In this document: positions 9,078-18,469 of the stretch, piece after piece
How the letters are laid out: each line of letters begins with the position of its first letter
How positions within the stretch are numbered: position 1 is the first letter of the stretch
Assembly (NCBI GenBank): GCA_025456015.1
Contig: JALOLK010000025.1
Span: 1 to 32,705 of the forward strand
DNA: 32,705 nt
Source of the DNA: Candidatus Nanopelagicales bacterium
GTDB lineage: Bacteria; Actinomycetota; Actinomycetes; S36-B12; CAIYMF01
Direction of reading: 5' to 3'
Program-made: the position numbers and the translations under genes
The notes under the pieces: generated by a model
The model's input: only the letters and a program-made list of their open reading frames with translations
Databases searched by the model: none
Told to the model about the DNA's origin: nothing

Positions 9078-9082
9078 ACGTG
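9054..9082 (-). promoter_or_regulatory. Hairpin at the rpmE start, possible bL31 leader
   Basis: CACGTG-T-GGCGCA / CCCC loop / TGTGCC-CACGTG folds into a 12-bp stem with one bulged base. It covers both possible GTG starts of the truncated bL31 frame. Autoregulatory bL31 leader structures are known in several bacterial groups, including Actinobacteria; whether this belongs to one of those families needs a covariance-model search. Confidence 0.5.
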
Positions 9083-9101
9083 AACCGGTCGCGGTCGGAC
9101 G

Positions 9102-9131
9102 AGTATCCCACGCACGGGCAGGGGCGCCCAA
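9102..9131 (-). promoter_or_regulatory. Candidate rpmE promoter
   Basis: On the minus strand TTGGGC and GATACT are separated by 18 bp, a fair housekeeping sigma-factor match. The predicted start is near 9095, which leaves a leader of about 18 nt before the 9077 GTG and about 40 nt before the 9056 GTG. Confidence 0.55.
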
Positions 9132-9198
9132 ATGCGCGGGTAGGGCTGCAACGCCGGGCAGGTCCGGGCGATTCCCGCGCCCGCGGCGAGCGAGTCGA

Positions 9199-10470
9199 TC
9201 ACGCCCGGGTGGCCGGGGCCCTGGCCGGCAGCCGGCGCAGGGCCACCGCACCGATCGCCGCGGCCAGCAGGCAGCCGAGCGCCCCCAGCACCAGGCCCCA
9301 CCGCGGGCCGAAGGTGGCAGCGACCCAGCCGGCGAGCGGGCCACCGAGCGGGGTCGTGCCCAGGAACGCGACCAGCCACAGGGCCATGACCCGGCCGCGC
9401 ATCGCCGGGTCGGCGTGCAGCTGCAGGGTGGCGTTGCCGCGCGCCATGACCGACACGCTGGCCGCCCCCACGCCGACCAGCAGGAGCATGGCCAGCTCGA
9501 CGGTGGGGGCCAGCGCCGTGGCCAGGACGAGTGCGCCGAAGAGCAGGGCGCCGCGGACGAGCGTGGCGATCCCGGTGCGGCCGCGGGCCGCGGTCCACAG
9601 CCCGCCCACCACCGACCCGACGGCCATCGCCGCCGTCATGAAGCCGTAGGTGCGCGAGTCTCCGGCGAAGGTCTCCTTGGCCAGCACCGGCAGGGTCACC
9701 GGGAACTCGTAGGTCAGGCAGCCCATCACGGCCATCATGAGCAACGGCACGGCGAGCATCGGCTCGCGCCGCACGTACGCCAGGCCTGCGCGCACCTGCC
9801 CGCGCTCGTGCGGCTGGGGTGGGGCTGGCCGCAGGCGGGCGGCGTCCAGGCGCAGCAGCAGCCAGGCGATCGGCAGGTAGGACGCGGCGTTGAGCGCGAA
9901 GCACAGCCCGATGCCACCCGCCGCGATGATGAGCCCGGCAAGGGCCGGGCCGACGACCCGTGCGACGTTGACCATCACCGAGTTCAGGCTGACCGCGTTG
10001 CGCAGGGTGTCCGGGCCGACGATCTCGATGACGAACGCCTGCCGGGCCGGCTTCTCGAAGGCGTCGGTGACCCCGAGGGCGGCGGCCAGCAGCAGCACGT
10101 GCCACAGCGCGACCGTTCCGGTCAGGGTGAGCACGGCCAGCGCCCCGGCCAGGCCGGCCATGACCAGCTGCAGCGCCACGAGCAGGCGGCGCTTGTCCGC
10201 CCGGTCGGCGACCAGGCCGCCGTAGGGCCCGACCAGGAGCACCGGCAGGGTCTGGGCGGCGAGCACCAGGCCGACCCACGTCGCCGACCCGGTGAGCTCC
10301 AGCACCAGCCAGGCCTGGGCGACCAGCTGCATCCACGTGCCGATGAACGACACGGCCTGACCGGCGAAGTAGCGCCGGTAGTTCGGCTCGGCCAGGGCGG
10401 CGAAGGTGTCGGCCGACCACCGCCGAAGGCCGCTGCGCGCCCCGGGTCGCGGCGGGGCGGGCACGGTCAC
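9199..10470 (-). CDS. MFS exporter (DHA3/EntS-like)
   Basis: A 423-residue, 12-helix major facilitator protein. The N-terminus [30 protein letters not shown] is typical of the DHA3 (EntS-like) branch, and loop 2-3 has [14 protein letters not shown] (motif A). The substrate cannot be read from sequence; relatives export siderophores or drugs. It interrupts the usual rho-rpmE adjacency and lies about 68 bp upstream of the rpmE -35 box, transcribed the same way. The start is GTG, with AGGA 8 nt upstream. Confidence 0.85.
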   Translation of the reverse strand: MTVPAPPRPGARSGLRRWSADTFAALAEPNYRRYFAGQAVSFIGTWMQLVAQAWLVLELTGSATWVGLVLAAQTLPVLLVGPYGGLVADRADKRRLLVALQLVMAGLAGALAVLTLTGTVALWHVLLLAAALGVTDAFEKPARQAFVIEIVGPDTLRNAVSLNSVMVNVARVVGPALAGLIIAAGGIGLCFALNAASYLPIAWLLLRLDAARLRPAPPQPHERGQVRAGLAYVRREPMLAVPLLMMAVMGCLTYEFPVTLPVLAKETFAGDSRTYGFMTAAMAVGSVVGGLWTAARGRTGIATLVRGALLFGALVLATALAPTVELAMLLLVGVGAASVSVMARGNATLQLHADPAMRGRVMALWLVAFLGTTPLGGPLAGWVAATFGPRWGLVLGALGCLLAAAIGAVALRRLPARAPATRA

Positions 10471-10523
10471 GCGCCCATCCTGCCAAGGCGGGACAGCACG
10501 GGTGGTGGGCCCAACGGCCCTGC

Positions 10524-10546
10524 CGCGGGACCTGCGCCGGTCCGCG
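10524..10546 (-). terminator. Candidate hairpin downstream of rho
   Basis: CGCGGACC / GGCGCA loop / GGTCCCGCG pairs with one bulged C, starting about 10 bases after the rho stop. There is no U-tract, as is common in high-GC actinobacteria. It could terminate rho or protect its mRNA 3' end. Confidence 0.4.
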
Positions 10547-10555
10547 CCGGCCCGC

Positions 10556-12358
10556 TCAGTCGTCGGAGCGTGAGCCCGAGGCCGTCGGCGTGGTCTTCTG
10601 CACCTGCACGAGGAACTCGTAGTTGCTCTTCGTCTCGCGCAGCTTGTTCAGCAGCAGCTCGATGGCCTGCTGCGGGTCCAGCGCGTGCAGCACGCGCCGC
10701 AGCTTCCAGACGATCTTGAGCTCCTCGGAGCTCATGAGCAGCTCCTCCTTGCGGGTGCCCGAGGCGTCGACGTCGACGGCCGGGAAGATGCGCTTGTCCG
10801 CCAGGCGCCGGTCGAGCTTGAGCTCCATGTTGCCGGTGCCCTTGAACTCCTCGAAGATCACCTCGTCCATCCGCGAGCCGGTCTCCACCAGCGCGGTGGC
10901 CAGGATCGTCAGCGAGCCGCCGTGCTCGATGTTGCGGGCAGCGCCGAAGAACTTCTTCGGCGGGTACAGCGCCGCGGAGTCCACGCCGCCGGACAGGATG
11001 CGCCCCGAGGCCGGCGCGCTGAGGTTGTACGCACGACCGAGGCGGGTCATCGAGTCCAGCAGCACGACGACGTCGTGGCCCAGCTCCACGAGGCGCTTGG
11101 CCCGCTCGATCGCGAGCTCGGCGACCATCGTGTGGTCATCGGCGGGTCGGTCGAAGGTCGAGGCGATGACCTCGCCCTTCACCGAGCGCTGCATGTCGGT
11201 GACCTCCTCGGGCCGCTCGTCGACGAGGACGACCATGAGGTGGCACTCCGGGTTGTTCTCGGTGATCGCGTTGGCGATCGCCTGCAGCACCATCGTCTTG
11301 CCGGCCTTGGGCGGGGACACGATGAGGCCACGCTGGCCCTTGCCGATCGGCGCGACCAGGTCGATGATCCGCGTCGTCATGTTCGTGGGGTCGGCCTCGA
11401 GGCGCAGCCGCTGCTGCGGATAGAGCGGCACGAGCTTGCCGAACTCGGGGCGGTTGCGGTTGTCGTCGGGCTCGGTGCCGTTCACGGTGTCCACCCGCGC
11501 CAGCGGGTTGAACTTCTCGCGCCGGTCGCTCTCCCGCGGCTGGCGCACCTGGCCGGTGATCGCGTCGCCCTTGCGCAGGCCGTGGCGCTTCACCATCGAC
11601 AGCGAGACGTAGACGTCGGTCGGGCCGGGCAGGTAGCCGGTGGTGCGCACGAAGGCGTAGTTCTCGAGGATGTCGACGATGCCGGCGACCGGCACCAGGA
11701 CGTCGTCCTCGCTGATCTCCGGCTCGCGCTCGCCGCCACCCTGGTTGCCCGGGCGGCGCTCGTTGCGGTTGCGGTTGCGGTCGCGGCGGTTGCGCCGGCG
11801 GCCGCCGGCCTCGTCGCGGTCGCGGTCGTCGCGCTGGCCGCCGTCCTGCTGGCGCTGCCCGCCCTGGTTCTGGTCGCGGCGCTGGTCGCCCTGCGACTCG
11901 CGGCCCTGCTGGCCCTGGTCGCGGCGCTGGTCGCCCTGCGACTCGCGGCCCTGCTGGCCCTGGTCGCGGCGCTGGTCGCCCTGCGACTCGCGGCCCTGCT
12001 GGCCCTGGTCGCGCGCCTCCTGCGAGGGGCCCGGACCGGCCGGCTGCTCGGCTGCGCGGCCGGGCGGCTCGGCCCCGCCCTCGGCACCCTCGACCCGCTC
12101 CTGCACACCGCGGCGCTGGCGCTGCGGGCGCTCCTTCACCCGCGCGCCGCCGTCGGCGGCCTGGCCCCCCTGGCCGCCCTGGACCGCGGTGATGGCCGCG
12201 ACCAGGTCGCCCTTCTTCATCCCCGAGACCCCGGACAGGCCCAGGTCGTGGGCCATGGTGCGCAGCTCGGGCAGGAGCATCCCGGACAGCCCCTGGCCGG
12301 AGCGGCGGCCGCGGCCGCCAGCCTGGTCGGACTGCGGGGCGGTGATCGTGTCGGTCAC
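10556..12358 (-). CDS. rho: Transcription termination factor Rho
   Basis: A 600-residue hexameric RNA helicase that ends transcription. A SAP-like N-terminal domain (LLPELRTMAHDLGLSGVSGMKKGDLV) comes first. Then follows a long Gln/Arg/Gly/Asp-rich insert (about residues 65-210) including three perfect 15-residue repeats, then the OSB RNA-binding domain (PVAGIVDILENYAFVRTTGYLPG). The ATPase core has Walker A SPPKAGKT (348-355) and Walker B DVVVLLDSMTR (429-439). I chose GTG at 12358 (VTDTITAPQ, with GAGGA 5 nt upstream) over the longer 670-aa ORF, which would start upstream of the likely promoter. Length matches M. tuberculosis Rho (602 aa). Confidence 0.95.
   Translation of the reverse strand: MTDTITAPQSDQAGGRGRRSGQGLSGMLLPELRTMAHDLGLSGVSGMKKGDLVAAITAVQGGQGGQAADGGARVKERPQRQRRGVQERVEGAEGGAEPPGRAAEQPAGPGPSQEARDQGQQGRESQGDQRRDQGQQGRESQGDQRRDQGQQGRESQGDQRRDQNQGGQRQQDGGQRDDRDRDEAGGRRRNRRDRNRNRNERRPGNQGGGEREPEISEDDVLVPVAGIVDILENYAFVRTTGYLPGPTDVYVSLSMVKRHGLRKGDAITGQVRQPRESDRREKFNPLARVDTVNGTEPDDNRNRPEFGKLVPLYPQQRLRLEADPTNMTTRIIDLVAPIGKGQRGLIVSPPKAGKTMVLQAIANAITENNPECHLMVVLVDERPEEVTDMQRSVKGEVIASTFDRPADDHTMVAELAIERAKRLVELGHDVVVLLDSMTRLGRAYNLSAPASGRILSGGVDSAALYPPKKFFGAARNIEHGGSLTILATALVETGSRMDEVIFEEFKGTGNMELKLDRRLADKRIFPAVDVDASGTRKEELLMSSEELKIVWKLRRVLHALDPQQAIELLLNKLRETKSNYEFLVQVQKTTPTASGSRSDD
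11879..12013. repeat. Three perfect 45-bp tandem repeats inside rho
   Basis: Units at 11879-11923, 11924-11968 and 11969-12013 are identical base for base. In Rho they encode RDQGQQGRESQGDQR three times. The next unit (RDQNQGGQRQQ) looks like a diverged fourth copy. Identity at silent positions points to recent or ongoing expansion, or gene conversion. Confidence 0.97.
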
Positions 12359-12432
12359 GTGGTTCCTCGAGGTGATGGACGGCCGCAGCGGTGGAAACGG
12401 ATCCCCCCACGCCGCTGCCGGCGCTTCAACAT
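12355..12432 (-). CDS. Arginine-rich upstream ORF overlapping the rho start
   Basis: A 25-codon frame (MLKRRQRRGGIRFHRC...RGTT) lies in the rho leader. Its TGA stop overlaps the rho GTG in a GTGA tetranucleotide, the same coupling geometry used elsewhere in this window. Nine of its 25 residues are Arg or Lys. No convincing ribosome binding site precedes its ATG, so translation is unproven. If translated it could couple to and regulate rho. I know of no named family for it. Confidence 0.35.
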   Translation of the reverse strand: MLKRRQRRGGIRFHRCGRPSPRGTT

Positions 12433-12536
12433 GTGGATCGGACCGGGCGGTGCGGTGCTGGAGCGACCGATCGGGTTCGGCGTGCGGTGAGGCGGCGCTG
12501 AACGGGCGATGCGCGCACCGCGTGGGTCCGGGACAC

Positions 12537-12542
12537 ACGGTA
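12537..12542 (-). promoter_or_regulatory. Candidate rho promoter (-10)
   Basis: TGC-TACCGT on the minus strand is an extended -10 (TGN-TANNNT). It would give a rho leader of about 170 nt, consistent with the autoregulated long leaders of rho genes. No clear -35 was found. The 259 bp between thrB and rho also hold the uORF and the hairpin listed separately. Confidence 0.45.
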
Positions 12543-12574
12543 GCACCTGATGGTCGCATCCGGTTCACTCGACG

Positions 12575-12608
12575 CCGGGCGCCGCTGCGTCCCGGCCGGG
12601 GGCGCCGG
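12575..12608 (-). terminator. Candidate thrB terminator hairpin
   Basis: CCGGCGCC and GGCGCCCGG pair with one bulge just after the thrB stop; the interval contains a small CCCGGCCGGG palindrome. There is no U-tract. Weak but well placed between thrB and the rho promoter. Confidence 0.35.
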
Positions 12609-12617
12609 CGGATCGCG

Positions 12618-13538
12618 CTACCGGGCCCAGACCCCGCGCGCCGCGACGGGCACGGCCCGCACCTGCCAGGCGGGCCCGGCCAGCTCGGCCAGGCGGGCGA
12701 CGACCGGCGCGGGATCCCCCACCGCGAAGGCGATCACGCTGGGACCGGCCCCCGAGACGGCTGCCGGGATGCGCGCGTCCCGGACCGCCTCGACCAGGCC
12801 CAGCGCAGCGGGGTAGACGCTGCGCCGCTGCGGCTGGTGCAGCCGGTCGTCGGTGGCCTCCAGCAGCAGCGCGGGGTCGCTGGCCAGCGCGTGCACGAGC
12901 AGGGCGGCGCGAGCGACGTTGAAGACCGCGTCCGCGTGGGCCACCCGCGTGGGCAGCGCCCCGCGGGCGCGCTCGGTGGCGCACTCCTGCTCGGGGATCG
13001 CCAGGACGGGGGTCACGTCCGGGTGCACCGCGAGCCGCACGGCCCGCCCGACCGGGCCGACCTCGCCGGTCTCCAGCCAGGCGACCGTCGCGCCGCCCAG
13101 GACAGCCGGGGCGACGTTGTCGGGGTGGCCCTCGAGTCGGGTGGCCAGCGCGACCAGCTCGGCCGACGACACCGCGTCGGCGACGTCGGCGAGGTGGGCG
13201 GCCACGGCCAGCGCCCCGACGATCGCCGCGGCCGAGGACCCCAGGCCGCGGCCGTGCGGCACGGCGTTCTCGCAGCGCAGCGCCAGGCCGCGGCCCGCCA
13301 GCTCGCCGGACTCGTCGAAGGCGGCCAGGCCGGTGCGCACGACGCGCGCCACGAGGTTGCTCGCGTCGGTCGCCACGGTGCCCGCGCCCTGCCCGACCAC
13401 CTCGACGGTGACCGCGCTGCCCGGCACGAACCGCGCGTGCACGCGGTCGACCACGGCCAGGGCCAGGCCGAGGCTGTCGAAGCCCGGGCCGAGGTTGGCG
13501 CTGGTGGCGGGGACCTCGACGACGACCTCGGCCGTCAC
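12618..13538 (-). CDS. thrB: Homoserine kinase
   Basis: A 306-residue GHMP kinase that phosphorylates homoserine for threonine synthesis. The N-terminus [21 protein letters not shown] is diagnostic, and the ATP loop [13 protein letters not shown] is at 93-105. The C-terminal motif [12 protein letters not shown] is present. Start GTG at 13538 overlaps the thrC stop (GTGA), and the longer ORF upstream lies inside thrC. It is the last gene of the hom-thrC-thrB unit. Confidence 0.95.
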   Translation of the reverse strand: MTAEVVVEVPATSANLGPGFDSLGLALAVVDRVHARFVPGSAVTVEVVGQGAGTVATDASNLVARVVRTGLAAFDESGELAGRGLALRCENAVPHGRGLGSSAAAIVGALAVAAHLADVADAVSSAELVALATRLEGHPDNVAPAVLGGATVAWLETGEVGPVGRAVRLAVHPDVTPVLAIPEQECATERARGALPTRVAHADAVFNVARAALLVHALASDPALLLEATDDRLHQPQRRSVYPAALGLVEAVRDARIPAAVSGAGPSVIAFAVGDPAPVVARLAELAGPAWQVRAVPVAARGVWAR

Positions 13539-14632
13539 GGCGCGAGGTCCAGGGCGCGAGCCGCCGCCGCCACGTCGACGGGCACCAGGACCGGGTCGGC
13601 CGCCCGGGCCAGGGCCCACTGGGTGTCCTTCAGGCCGTGCCCCGTCAGCGTGCAGACGATCGTCTGGCCGGGATCCACCCGGCCAGCGGCGTGCGCGGCC
13701 ACCAGGCCGGCCACCGAGGCGGCCGAGGCCGGCTCGCAATAGAGGCCGTCGCGCGCGGCCAGGGCGAGGTGGGACTCCAGGATCTGCTCGTCGGAGACCA
13801 TGTCGATGCCTCCCCCGGAGTCATCCCGGGCCGCGATCGCCTGCTGCCAGGAGGCCGGGTTCCCGATGCGGATCGCGGTGGCCAGGGTCTCCGGCGCCGC
13901 GACCGGCGCGCCCCGCACGATGGGCGCGGCACCCTCGGCCTGGACGCCCCACATGCGGGGGCGACGACTCGCCGGGCCGTCGGCGTGGTACTCGACGTAG
14001 CCCTTCCAGTAGGCCGTGATGTTGCCGGCGTTGCCGACCGGCAGCACGTGCACGTCCGGGGCGTCGCCCAGCGCATCGACGATCTCGAACGCCGCGCTCT
14101 TCTGGCCCTCGATGCGCGCCGGGTTCACCGAGTTCACCAGGGCGACCGGATGGGTGCCGGCCAGGTCGCGGGCCAGGCGCAGGCAGTCGTCGAAGTTGCC
14201 GTCCACCTGCAGCAGCCGGGCCCCGTGCGCCACGGCCTGGGCCAGCTTGCCCATCGCGATCTTGCCGGCGGGCACGAGCACGGCCGGCGTCATGCCGGCC
14301 TTCGCCGCGTAGGCCGCGGCCGAGGCCGAGGTGTTCCCGGTGGAGGCGCAGATGACTGCGCGGGCGCCCTCGTGGGCCGCCATCGAGATGGCCATGGTCA
14401 TGCCGCGGTCCTTGAACGACCCGGTGGGGTTGGCGCCGTCGAACTTCAGCAGCACCCGACACCCGGTGAGCTCGCTGAGCCAGCCGGACTCCACCAGCGG
14501 GGTGCCCCCCTCGCACAGCGACACCACCGGGGCGTCGGCGGGCAGCGGCATGCGCTCGCGGTACTCCGCGATGACCCCGCGCCACGGCCGCGCGCCGGTG
14601 GCCAGGGCGCCGGGCATGCCCGCGGCGCTCAT
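13535..14632 (-). CDS. thrC: Threonine synthase
   Basis: A 365-residue PLP enzyme that turns O-phosphohomoserine into threonine. K74 in [13 protein letters not shown] is the Schiff-base lysine, [19 protein letters not shown] is the phosphate/PLP loop region, and [16 protein letters not shown] is also conserved. This is the short actinobacterial type. It overlaps hom by 4 nt (ATGA) and thrB by 4 nt (GTGA), giving a tightly coupled three-gene unit. Confidence 0.96.
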   Translation of the reverse strand: MSAAGMPGALATGARPWRGVIAEYRERMPLPADAPVVSLCEGGTPLVESGWLSELTGCRVLLKFDGANPTGSFKDRGMTMAISMAAHEGARAVICASTGNTSASAAAYAAKAGMTPAVLVPAGKIAMGKLAQAVAHGARLLQVDGNFDDCLRLARDLAGTHPVALVNSVNPARIEGQKSAAFEIVDALGDAPDVHVLPVGNAGNITAYWKGYVEYHADGPASRRPRMWGVQAEGAAPIVRGAPVAAPETLATAIRIGNPASWQQAIAARDDSGGGIDMVSDEQILESHLALAARDGLYCEPASAASVAGLVAAHAAGRVDPGQTIVCTLTGHGLKDTQWALARAADPVLVPVDVAAAARALDLAP

Positions 14633-15933
14633 CGGCCCTCGCCGATCACCCGCATGGCCGCCAGGACCGTGTCGACGACCTCGAGGTGGCGCAGCTGGTC
14701 GACCGTCGCCGCGAGGTCCGCGTCGCGACCGGGATGGGTGAGGATGAGCAGCTCGGCCGCCTCGCCCTCGCCCTTCTGGGTGAGGCTGCGGATGCTGGCG
14801 CCGTGCTCGGCGAACACCCCGGCGACCGCGGCGAGGACGCCGGGCCGGTCGCGGACCCGCAGGTGCACGAAGGCCGCGGTGGTCGCCGCGCCGACCGGTA
14901 GGACGGGCAGGTCGGCGTAGCTGGACTCCCCCGGCTCGCTGGAGCCGGTCACCCGGTTGCGCGCCGAGGCGACCACATCGCCCAGCACCGCGCTGGCGGT
15001 GGGCCGCCCGCCCGCGCCGCGGCCGTAGAACATGACCTGGCCCGCGGACTCGGCCTCGACGAAGACCGCGTTGAAGGCGTCGCGCACGCCGGCCAGCGGG
15101 TGGGTGCGCGGCACCAGCGTGGGGTGCACCCGCACCGAGACGCCGTCGGGCTCGTCGAGCCGCTCGGCGATCGCCAGCAGCTTGATGTCGAAGCCCATCT
15201 CCCGGGCGGCCAGGACGTCGTCGGCGCCGACCTGCCGGATGCCCTGCACGTCGACGTCGTCCTGGGTGACCCGCGTGTGGAAGGCCAGCGAGGCCAGGAT
15301 CGCGGCCTTGGCGGCGGCGTCGTGGCCGTCCACGTCGGCCGTCGGGTCGGCCTCGGCGTAGCCCAGGGCCTGGGCGCCGGCCAGGGCCTCGTCGAAGCTG
15401 GCGCCGGTGGCGTCCATCTGGCTGAGGATGTAGTTGGTCGTGCCGTTCACGATCCCGAGGACCCGGCGGATGCGGTCGCCGGCCAGCGACTCGCGCAGCG
15501 GCCGCAGCAGCGGGATCGCCCCGGCCACCGCCGCCTCGTAGGACAGGTCTACGCCGGCCTCGGCCGCAGCGGCGTGCAGCGCGGCGCCCTCGGTGGCGAT
15601 GAGGGCCTTGTTCGCGGTCACCACGGAGGCCCCACCCTTGAGGGCGCGCAGCACCAGCTCGCGAGCGGGCTCGATGCCGCCCATGAGCTCGACCACGATG
15701 TCCGGGGAGCTGTCCAGCAGCGCCTGCAGGTCGTCGGTGAGCAGGGCGCTCGGGATGCCGGGGCGATCCCGGGTGACGTCGCGCACGCCGACCCCGGTCA
15801 CCTCGAGGCGGGCCCCGACCCGGGCTGCGAGGTCGTCGGCCTGCTCGGTGAGCAGCCGGACCACCTGGGCGCCCACGGTGCCGCCGCCGAGCACGACGAC
15901 GGACAGCGGCTGGCGGGCGGCGGGCGGTGCCAT
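14629..15933 (-). CDS. hom: Homoserine dehydrogenase with ACT domain
   Basis: A 434-residue enzyme reducing aspartate semialdehyde to homoserine, the branch point to threonine and methionine. The NAD(P) motif is VLGGGTVG (14-21); ELMGGIEPA (82-90) and TANKAL (106-111) are also present. A C-terminal ACT domain (around [22 protein letters not shown]) implies threonine feedback. I chose ATG at 15933 because AGGAG lies 6 nt upstream; the longer ORF adds 15 unconserved residues. Confidence 0.96.
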   Translation of the reverse strand: MAPPAARQPLSVVVLGGGTVGAQVVRLLTEQADDLAARVGARLEVTGVGVRDVTRDRPGIPSALLTDDLQALLDSSPDIVVELMGGIEPARELVLRALKGGASVVTANKALIATEGAALHAAAAEAGVDLSYEAAVAGAIPLLRPLRESLAGDRIRRVLGIVNGTTNYILSQMDATGASFDEALAGAQALGYAEADPTADVDGHDAAAKAAILASLAFHTRVTQDDVDVQGIRQVGADDVLAAREMGFDIKLLAIAERLDEPDGVSVRVHPTLVPRTHPLAGVRDAFNAVFVEAESAGQVMFYGRGAGGRPTASAVLGDVVASARNRVTGSSEPGESSYADLPVLPVGAATTAAFVHLRVRDRPGVLAAVAGVFAEHGASIRSLTQKGEGEAAELLILTHPGRDADLAATVDQLRHLEVVDTVLAAMRVIGEGR

Positions 15934-16001
15934 GGGGGACTCCTGGGACGGTGGTGCGGGCGGGCGTGATTGTCTCACGCGGGCCCGTCACCGACGGACC
16001 G

Positions 16002-17474
16002 TCAGGGCAGCCCAGCCCCCACCACGCCGCCCTGGTGGTCGGCCGTCGGCCCCGCCCCGGCGAGCGCGGGGTCCAGCGCGAGCAGGTCGGCCTGGGTCTC
16101 CCGGCGCAGCACGACCTGGTCGTTGCCGGCGCGCACGGACACGACCGGGGGCCGGGCGATCATGTTGTAGTTCGACGCCATCGCCCGGCAGTAGGCCCCC
16201 GTGGCGGCCACGGCGAGCAGGTCGCCGCGGCCCACGTCGGAGGGCAGCCAGGCATCGCGCACCACGACGTCACCGGACTCGCAGTGCTTGCCCACGATGC
16301 GGGTCAGCATCGCCGGGGCCGAGGAGACCCGGTTGGCCAGCACGACGGTGTACTCGGCGTCGTAGAGGGCGGTGCGGATGTTGTCGCTCATCCCACCGTC
16401 GACGGAGACGTAGGTGCGCCAGGCGCCGGTCCGGTACTCGACCGGCTTGACCGTGCCCACCTCGTAGACGGTGACCATGCTCGGCCCGACGATCGCCCGG
16501 CCCGGCTCCACGCCGATGCGCGGCACCGGCAGGCCCCGGCGCTGGCACTCCCCCGCGACGATGACGCGCAGCGCGTCGGCCATCGCCACCGGGGCCACGG
16601 GATCGTCCCCGGGCAGGTAGGCGATGCCCATCCCACCGCCCAAGCTCAGCTCGGCCATGGTGAGGCCCTCGGCCCCGGCGAGCTCGGCGATGAACTGCAC
16701 GACGCGGTGGGCGGCGACCTCGAAGCCCGCGGTGGAGAAGATCTGCGACCCGATGTGGGAGTGGATGCCCAGCAGCGCCAGCGAGGGGCGGGCGGCGACC
16801 GCGAGCACCGCCTCGCGGGCGGCCCCGGAGGTCAGGGACAGGCCGAACTTCTGGTCCTCGTGCGCGGTCGCGATGAACTCGTGGGTGTGCGCCTCGACCC
16901 CGGTGGTCACGCGCACGAGCACGTGGGCGACCGCGCCGGCCGATGCGGCGAGGTCGGCCAGCCGGTCCACCTCGTCGAGGGAGTCGATCACGAAGCGACC
17001 GACGCCGGCGGCCAGCGCGGCGCGCAGCTCGGCGTCGGACTTGTTGTTGCCGTGCAGGGTGATCCGCTCCGGCGGGAACCCCGCGGCCATCGCCAGGCCC
17101 AGCTCCCCGCCGGTGCAGACATCCAGGCCCAGGCCGGCCTCGGCCAGCCACCGCACCGTGGTGCCGCTGAGGAACGCCTTGCCGGCGTAGGAGACCAGCC
17201 CCGGGACGTCGGGGTCGGTGTAGGCGGCCTGGAAGGCCGCGGCCCTCGCGCGGAAGTCGGCCTCGTCGAGCAGCAGCACCGGGGTGCCGTGGCGGGCGAC
17301 CAGGTCCGTGACCGGCTGGCCCCCGACGACGAGGCGGCCCTGGGGGTCGCGCCGGGCCGTCGCCGGCCAGATCTGGGCATCGATCCGCGCCATCGCGGTC
17401 GTGTCCGGCGCTGGCGGCAGTGTGGTGTGGGGCAGGCCGTCGCCGTGCAGCGGGCCGGCCGGGTGTGCGCGCAT
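16002..17474 (-). CDS. lysA: Diaminopimelate decarboxylase
   Basis: A 490-residue fold-III PLP decarboxylase that makes lysine from meso-diaminopimelate. K99 (SYAGKAFL) is the PLP lysine, HSHIGSQI is at 238-245, [11 protein letters not shown] binds phosphate, and CESGD (398-402) supplies the catalytic Cys at the dimer interface. The N-terminus [10 protein letters not shown] resembles the MRAH-type start of other actinobacterial LysA proteins. A TACCCT box sits 7 nt before the ATG, so a leaderless transcript is plausible. It is followed 68 bp later by hom. Confidence 0.96.
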   Translation of the reverse strand: MRAHPAGPLHGDGLPHTTLPPAPDTTAMARIDAQIWPATARRDPQGRLVVGGQPVTDLVARHGTPVLLLDEADFRARAAAFQAAYTDPDVPGLVSYAGKAFLSGTTVRWLAEAGLGLDVCTGGELGLAMAAGFPPERITLHGNNKSDAELRAALAAGVGRFVIDSLDEVDRLADLAASAGAVAHVLVRVTTGVEAHTHEFIATAHEDQKFGLSLTSGAAREAVLAVAARPSLALLGIHSHIGSQIFSTAGFEVAAHRVVQFIAELAGAEGLTMAELSLGGGMGIAYLPGDDPVAPVAMADALRVIVAGECQRRGLPVPRIGVEPGRAIVGPSMVTVYEVGTVKPVEYRTGAWRTYVSVDGGMSDNIRTALYDAEYTVVLANRVSSAPAMLTRIVGKHCESGDVVVRDAWLPSDVGRGDLLAVAATGAYCRAMASNYNMIARPPVVSVRAGNDQVVLRRETQADLLALDPALAGAGPTADHQGGVVGAGLP

Positions 17475-17481
17475 GGGCGCA

Positions 17482-17487
17482 AGGGTA
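17482..17487 (-). promoter_or_regulatory. Candidate -10 box, leaderless lysA
   Basis: TACCCT on the minus strand, 7 nt before the lysA ATG and in the 27-bp gap after the YihY gene. The same box and spacing occur before the glycerophosphotransferase-like gene at 31124. Confidence 0.4.
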
Positions 17488-17501
17488 CGCAGGCAGCCGG
17501 C

Positions 17502-18467
17502 TCAGGCAGCGGCACTCGGCTGCGGCAGGTCGCGGCGTCGGAATCCGTGCCGCAGGCCCTCGACGTCCGCGGCGAGCACGATCGCCACCCCGACGACGTA
17601 GAGCCACAGCTGCAGGGCCACGAAGCCGCCGAGGATGGCCACCACCTGGCTGTAGGTGACCGAGACCTGCAGGTACCAGCCCAGGCCGACCGTCCCGAGC
17701 AGGATGATCGCCGTGCTGGTCGCCGCGCCCACGTTCCGCCACCCGACCACCCGCCGGGCGCGGGTGCCGAAGCGCATCGAGGCGGTGAGCAGCAGGTACA
17801 CCAGCGCCAGCGCGAGGGGCAGGCGCAGGTAGCGGATGCCCCCGCTCCACACCTCGCCGATCCCGAACAGCTCGAGCACCCGCGGCACCAGCGTGAGCAG
17901 GACGACCCCGACGACGATGGCCAGCTGGCACAGCAGCGTGATGCCGATGGCGACGATCCGGCTGGCCACGCTCGGGGGCTGCGGCTCGAGCTCGAAGGTG
18001 ATGTCGAGGACCTGCCGGCCCACGTAGACGAACCGGCTGGCCGCGTAGAGGGAGACGGCCAGGCCGACCAGCCCGGCCACGCCGACCGTGCTCAACGAGG
18101 TGTCGTCCATGGTGGCGAGGCTGGTCAGCGCAGGGCCCAGCGAGGCCAGCGCCTCGGGCCGGTCGCGGAGCACGTCGGCGAGGTCCGCGGCGAACTCGGC
18201 CGGGTCGGTCACCAGCGCGACGATGGCGCCCAGGGACACGAACGCGGGCACCAGCGAGAGCATCCCGAAGAAGGCCAGGCCCCCGGCGAGCACCGAGCCG
18301 CGGTGCCGCGCGAACCGGGCGTACACCGACAGGGCGAACCCGGCCGCCGGGGCCAGGGCGGGCAGGTGCGCCTCGATGCGGCCCGCCCACGCGGTGATCG
18401 CCGGGGAGGCGCCCTCCTCGGCCACCCGCTCGGCCGCGGTTCGCCCGGACCCGGCCGGTACGCCCAC
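17502..18467 (-). CDS. YihY/BrkB-family inner membrane protein
   Basis: A 321-residue protein with about six membrane helices. The motifs FARHRGSVLAGGLAFFGMLSLVPAFVSLGAIV and LSLYAASRFVYVGRQVLDI, plus the C-terminal VTYSQVVAILGGFVALQLWLYVVGVAIVLAADVE, are characteristic of YihY (formerly mis-called RNase BN). The molecular role of the family is not established. I chose GTG at 18467, two bases after the argS stop; the longer ORF reads into argS. It is inserted between argS and lysA relative to M. tuberculosis. Confidence 0.82.
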   Translation of the reverse strand: MGVPAGSGRTAAERVAEEGASPAITAWAGRIEAHLPALAPAAGFALSVYARFARHRGSVLAGGLAFFGMLSLVPAFVSLGAIVALVTDPAEFAADLADVLRDRPEALASLGPALTSLATMDDTSLSTVGVAGLVGLAVSLYAASRFVYVGRQVLDITFELEPQPPSVASRIVAIGITLLCQLAIVVGVVLLTLVPRVLELFGIGEVWSGGIRYLRLPLALALVYLLLTASMRFGTRARRVVGWRNVGAATSTAIILLGTVGLGWYLQVSVTYSQVVAILGGFVALQLWLYVVGVAIVLAADVEGLRHGFRRRDLPQPSAAA

Positions 18468-18469
18468 CG

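Noticed and set aside
8890-9111. A frameshift explaining the short bL31 (frame beginning [15 protein letters not shown])
   Set aside because: No alternative frame upstream contains the expected MK.DIHP.Y...C.CG sequence, so a simple frameshift cannot restore the gene.
11879-12013. CRISPR-like array
   Set aside because: The repeats are contiguous with no spacers and are in frame within rho.
12355-12568. Longer N-termini for rho (670 aa) and its uORF (63 aa)
   Set aside because: Both would begin at or upstream of the predicted transcription start and encode unconserved sequence; the GTG at 12358 and ATG at 12432 fit better.
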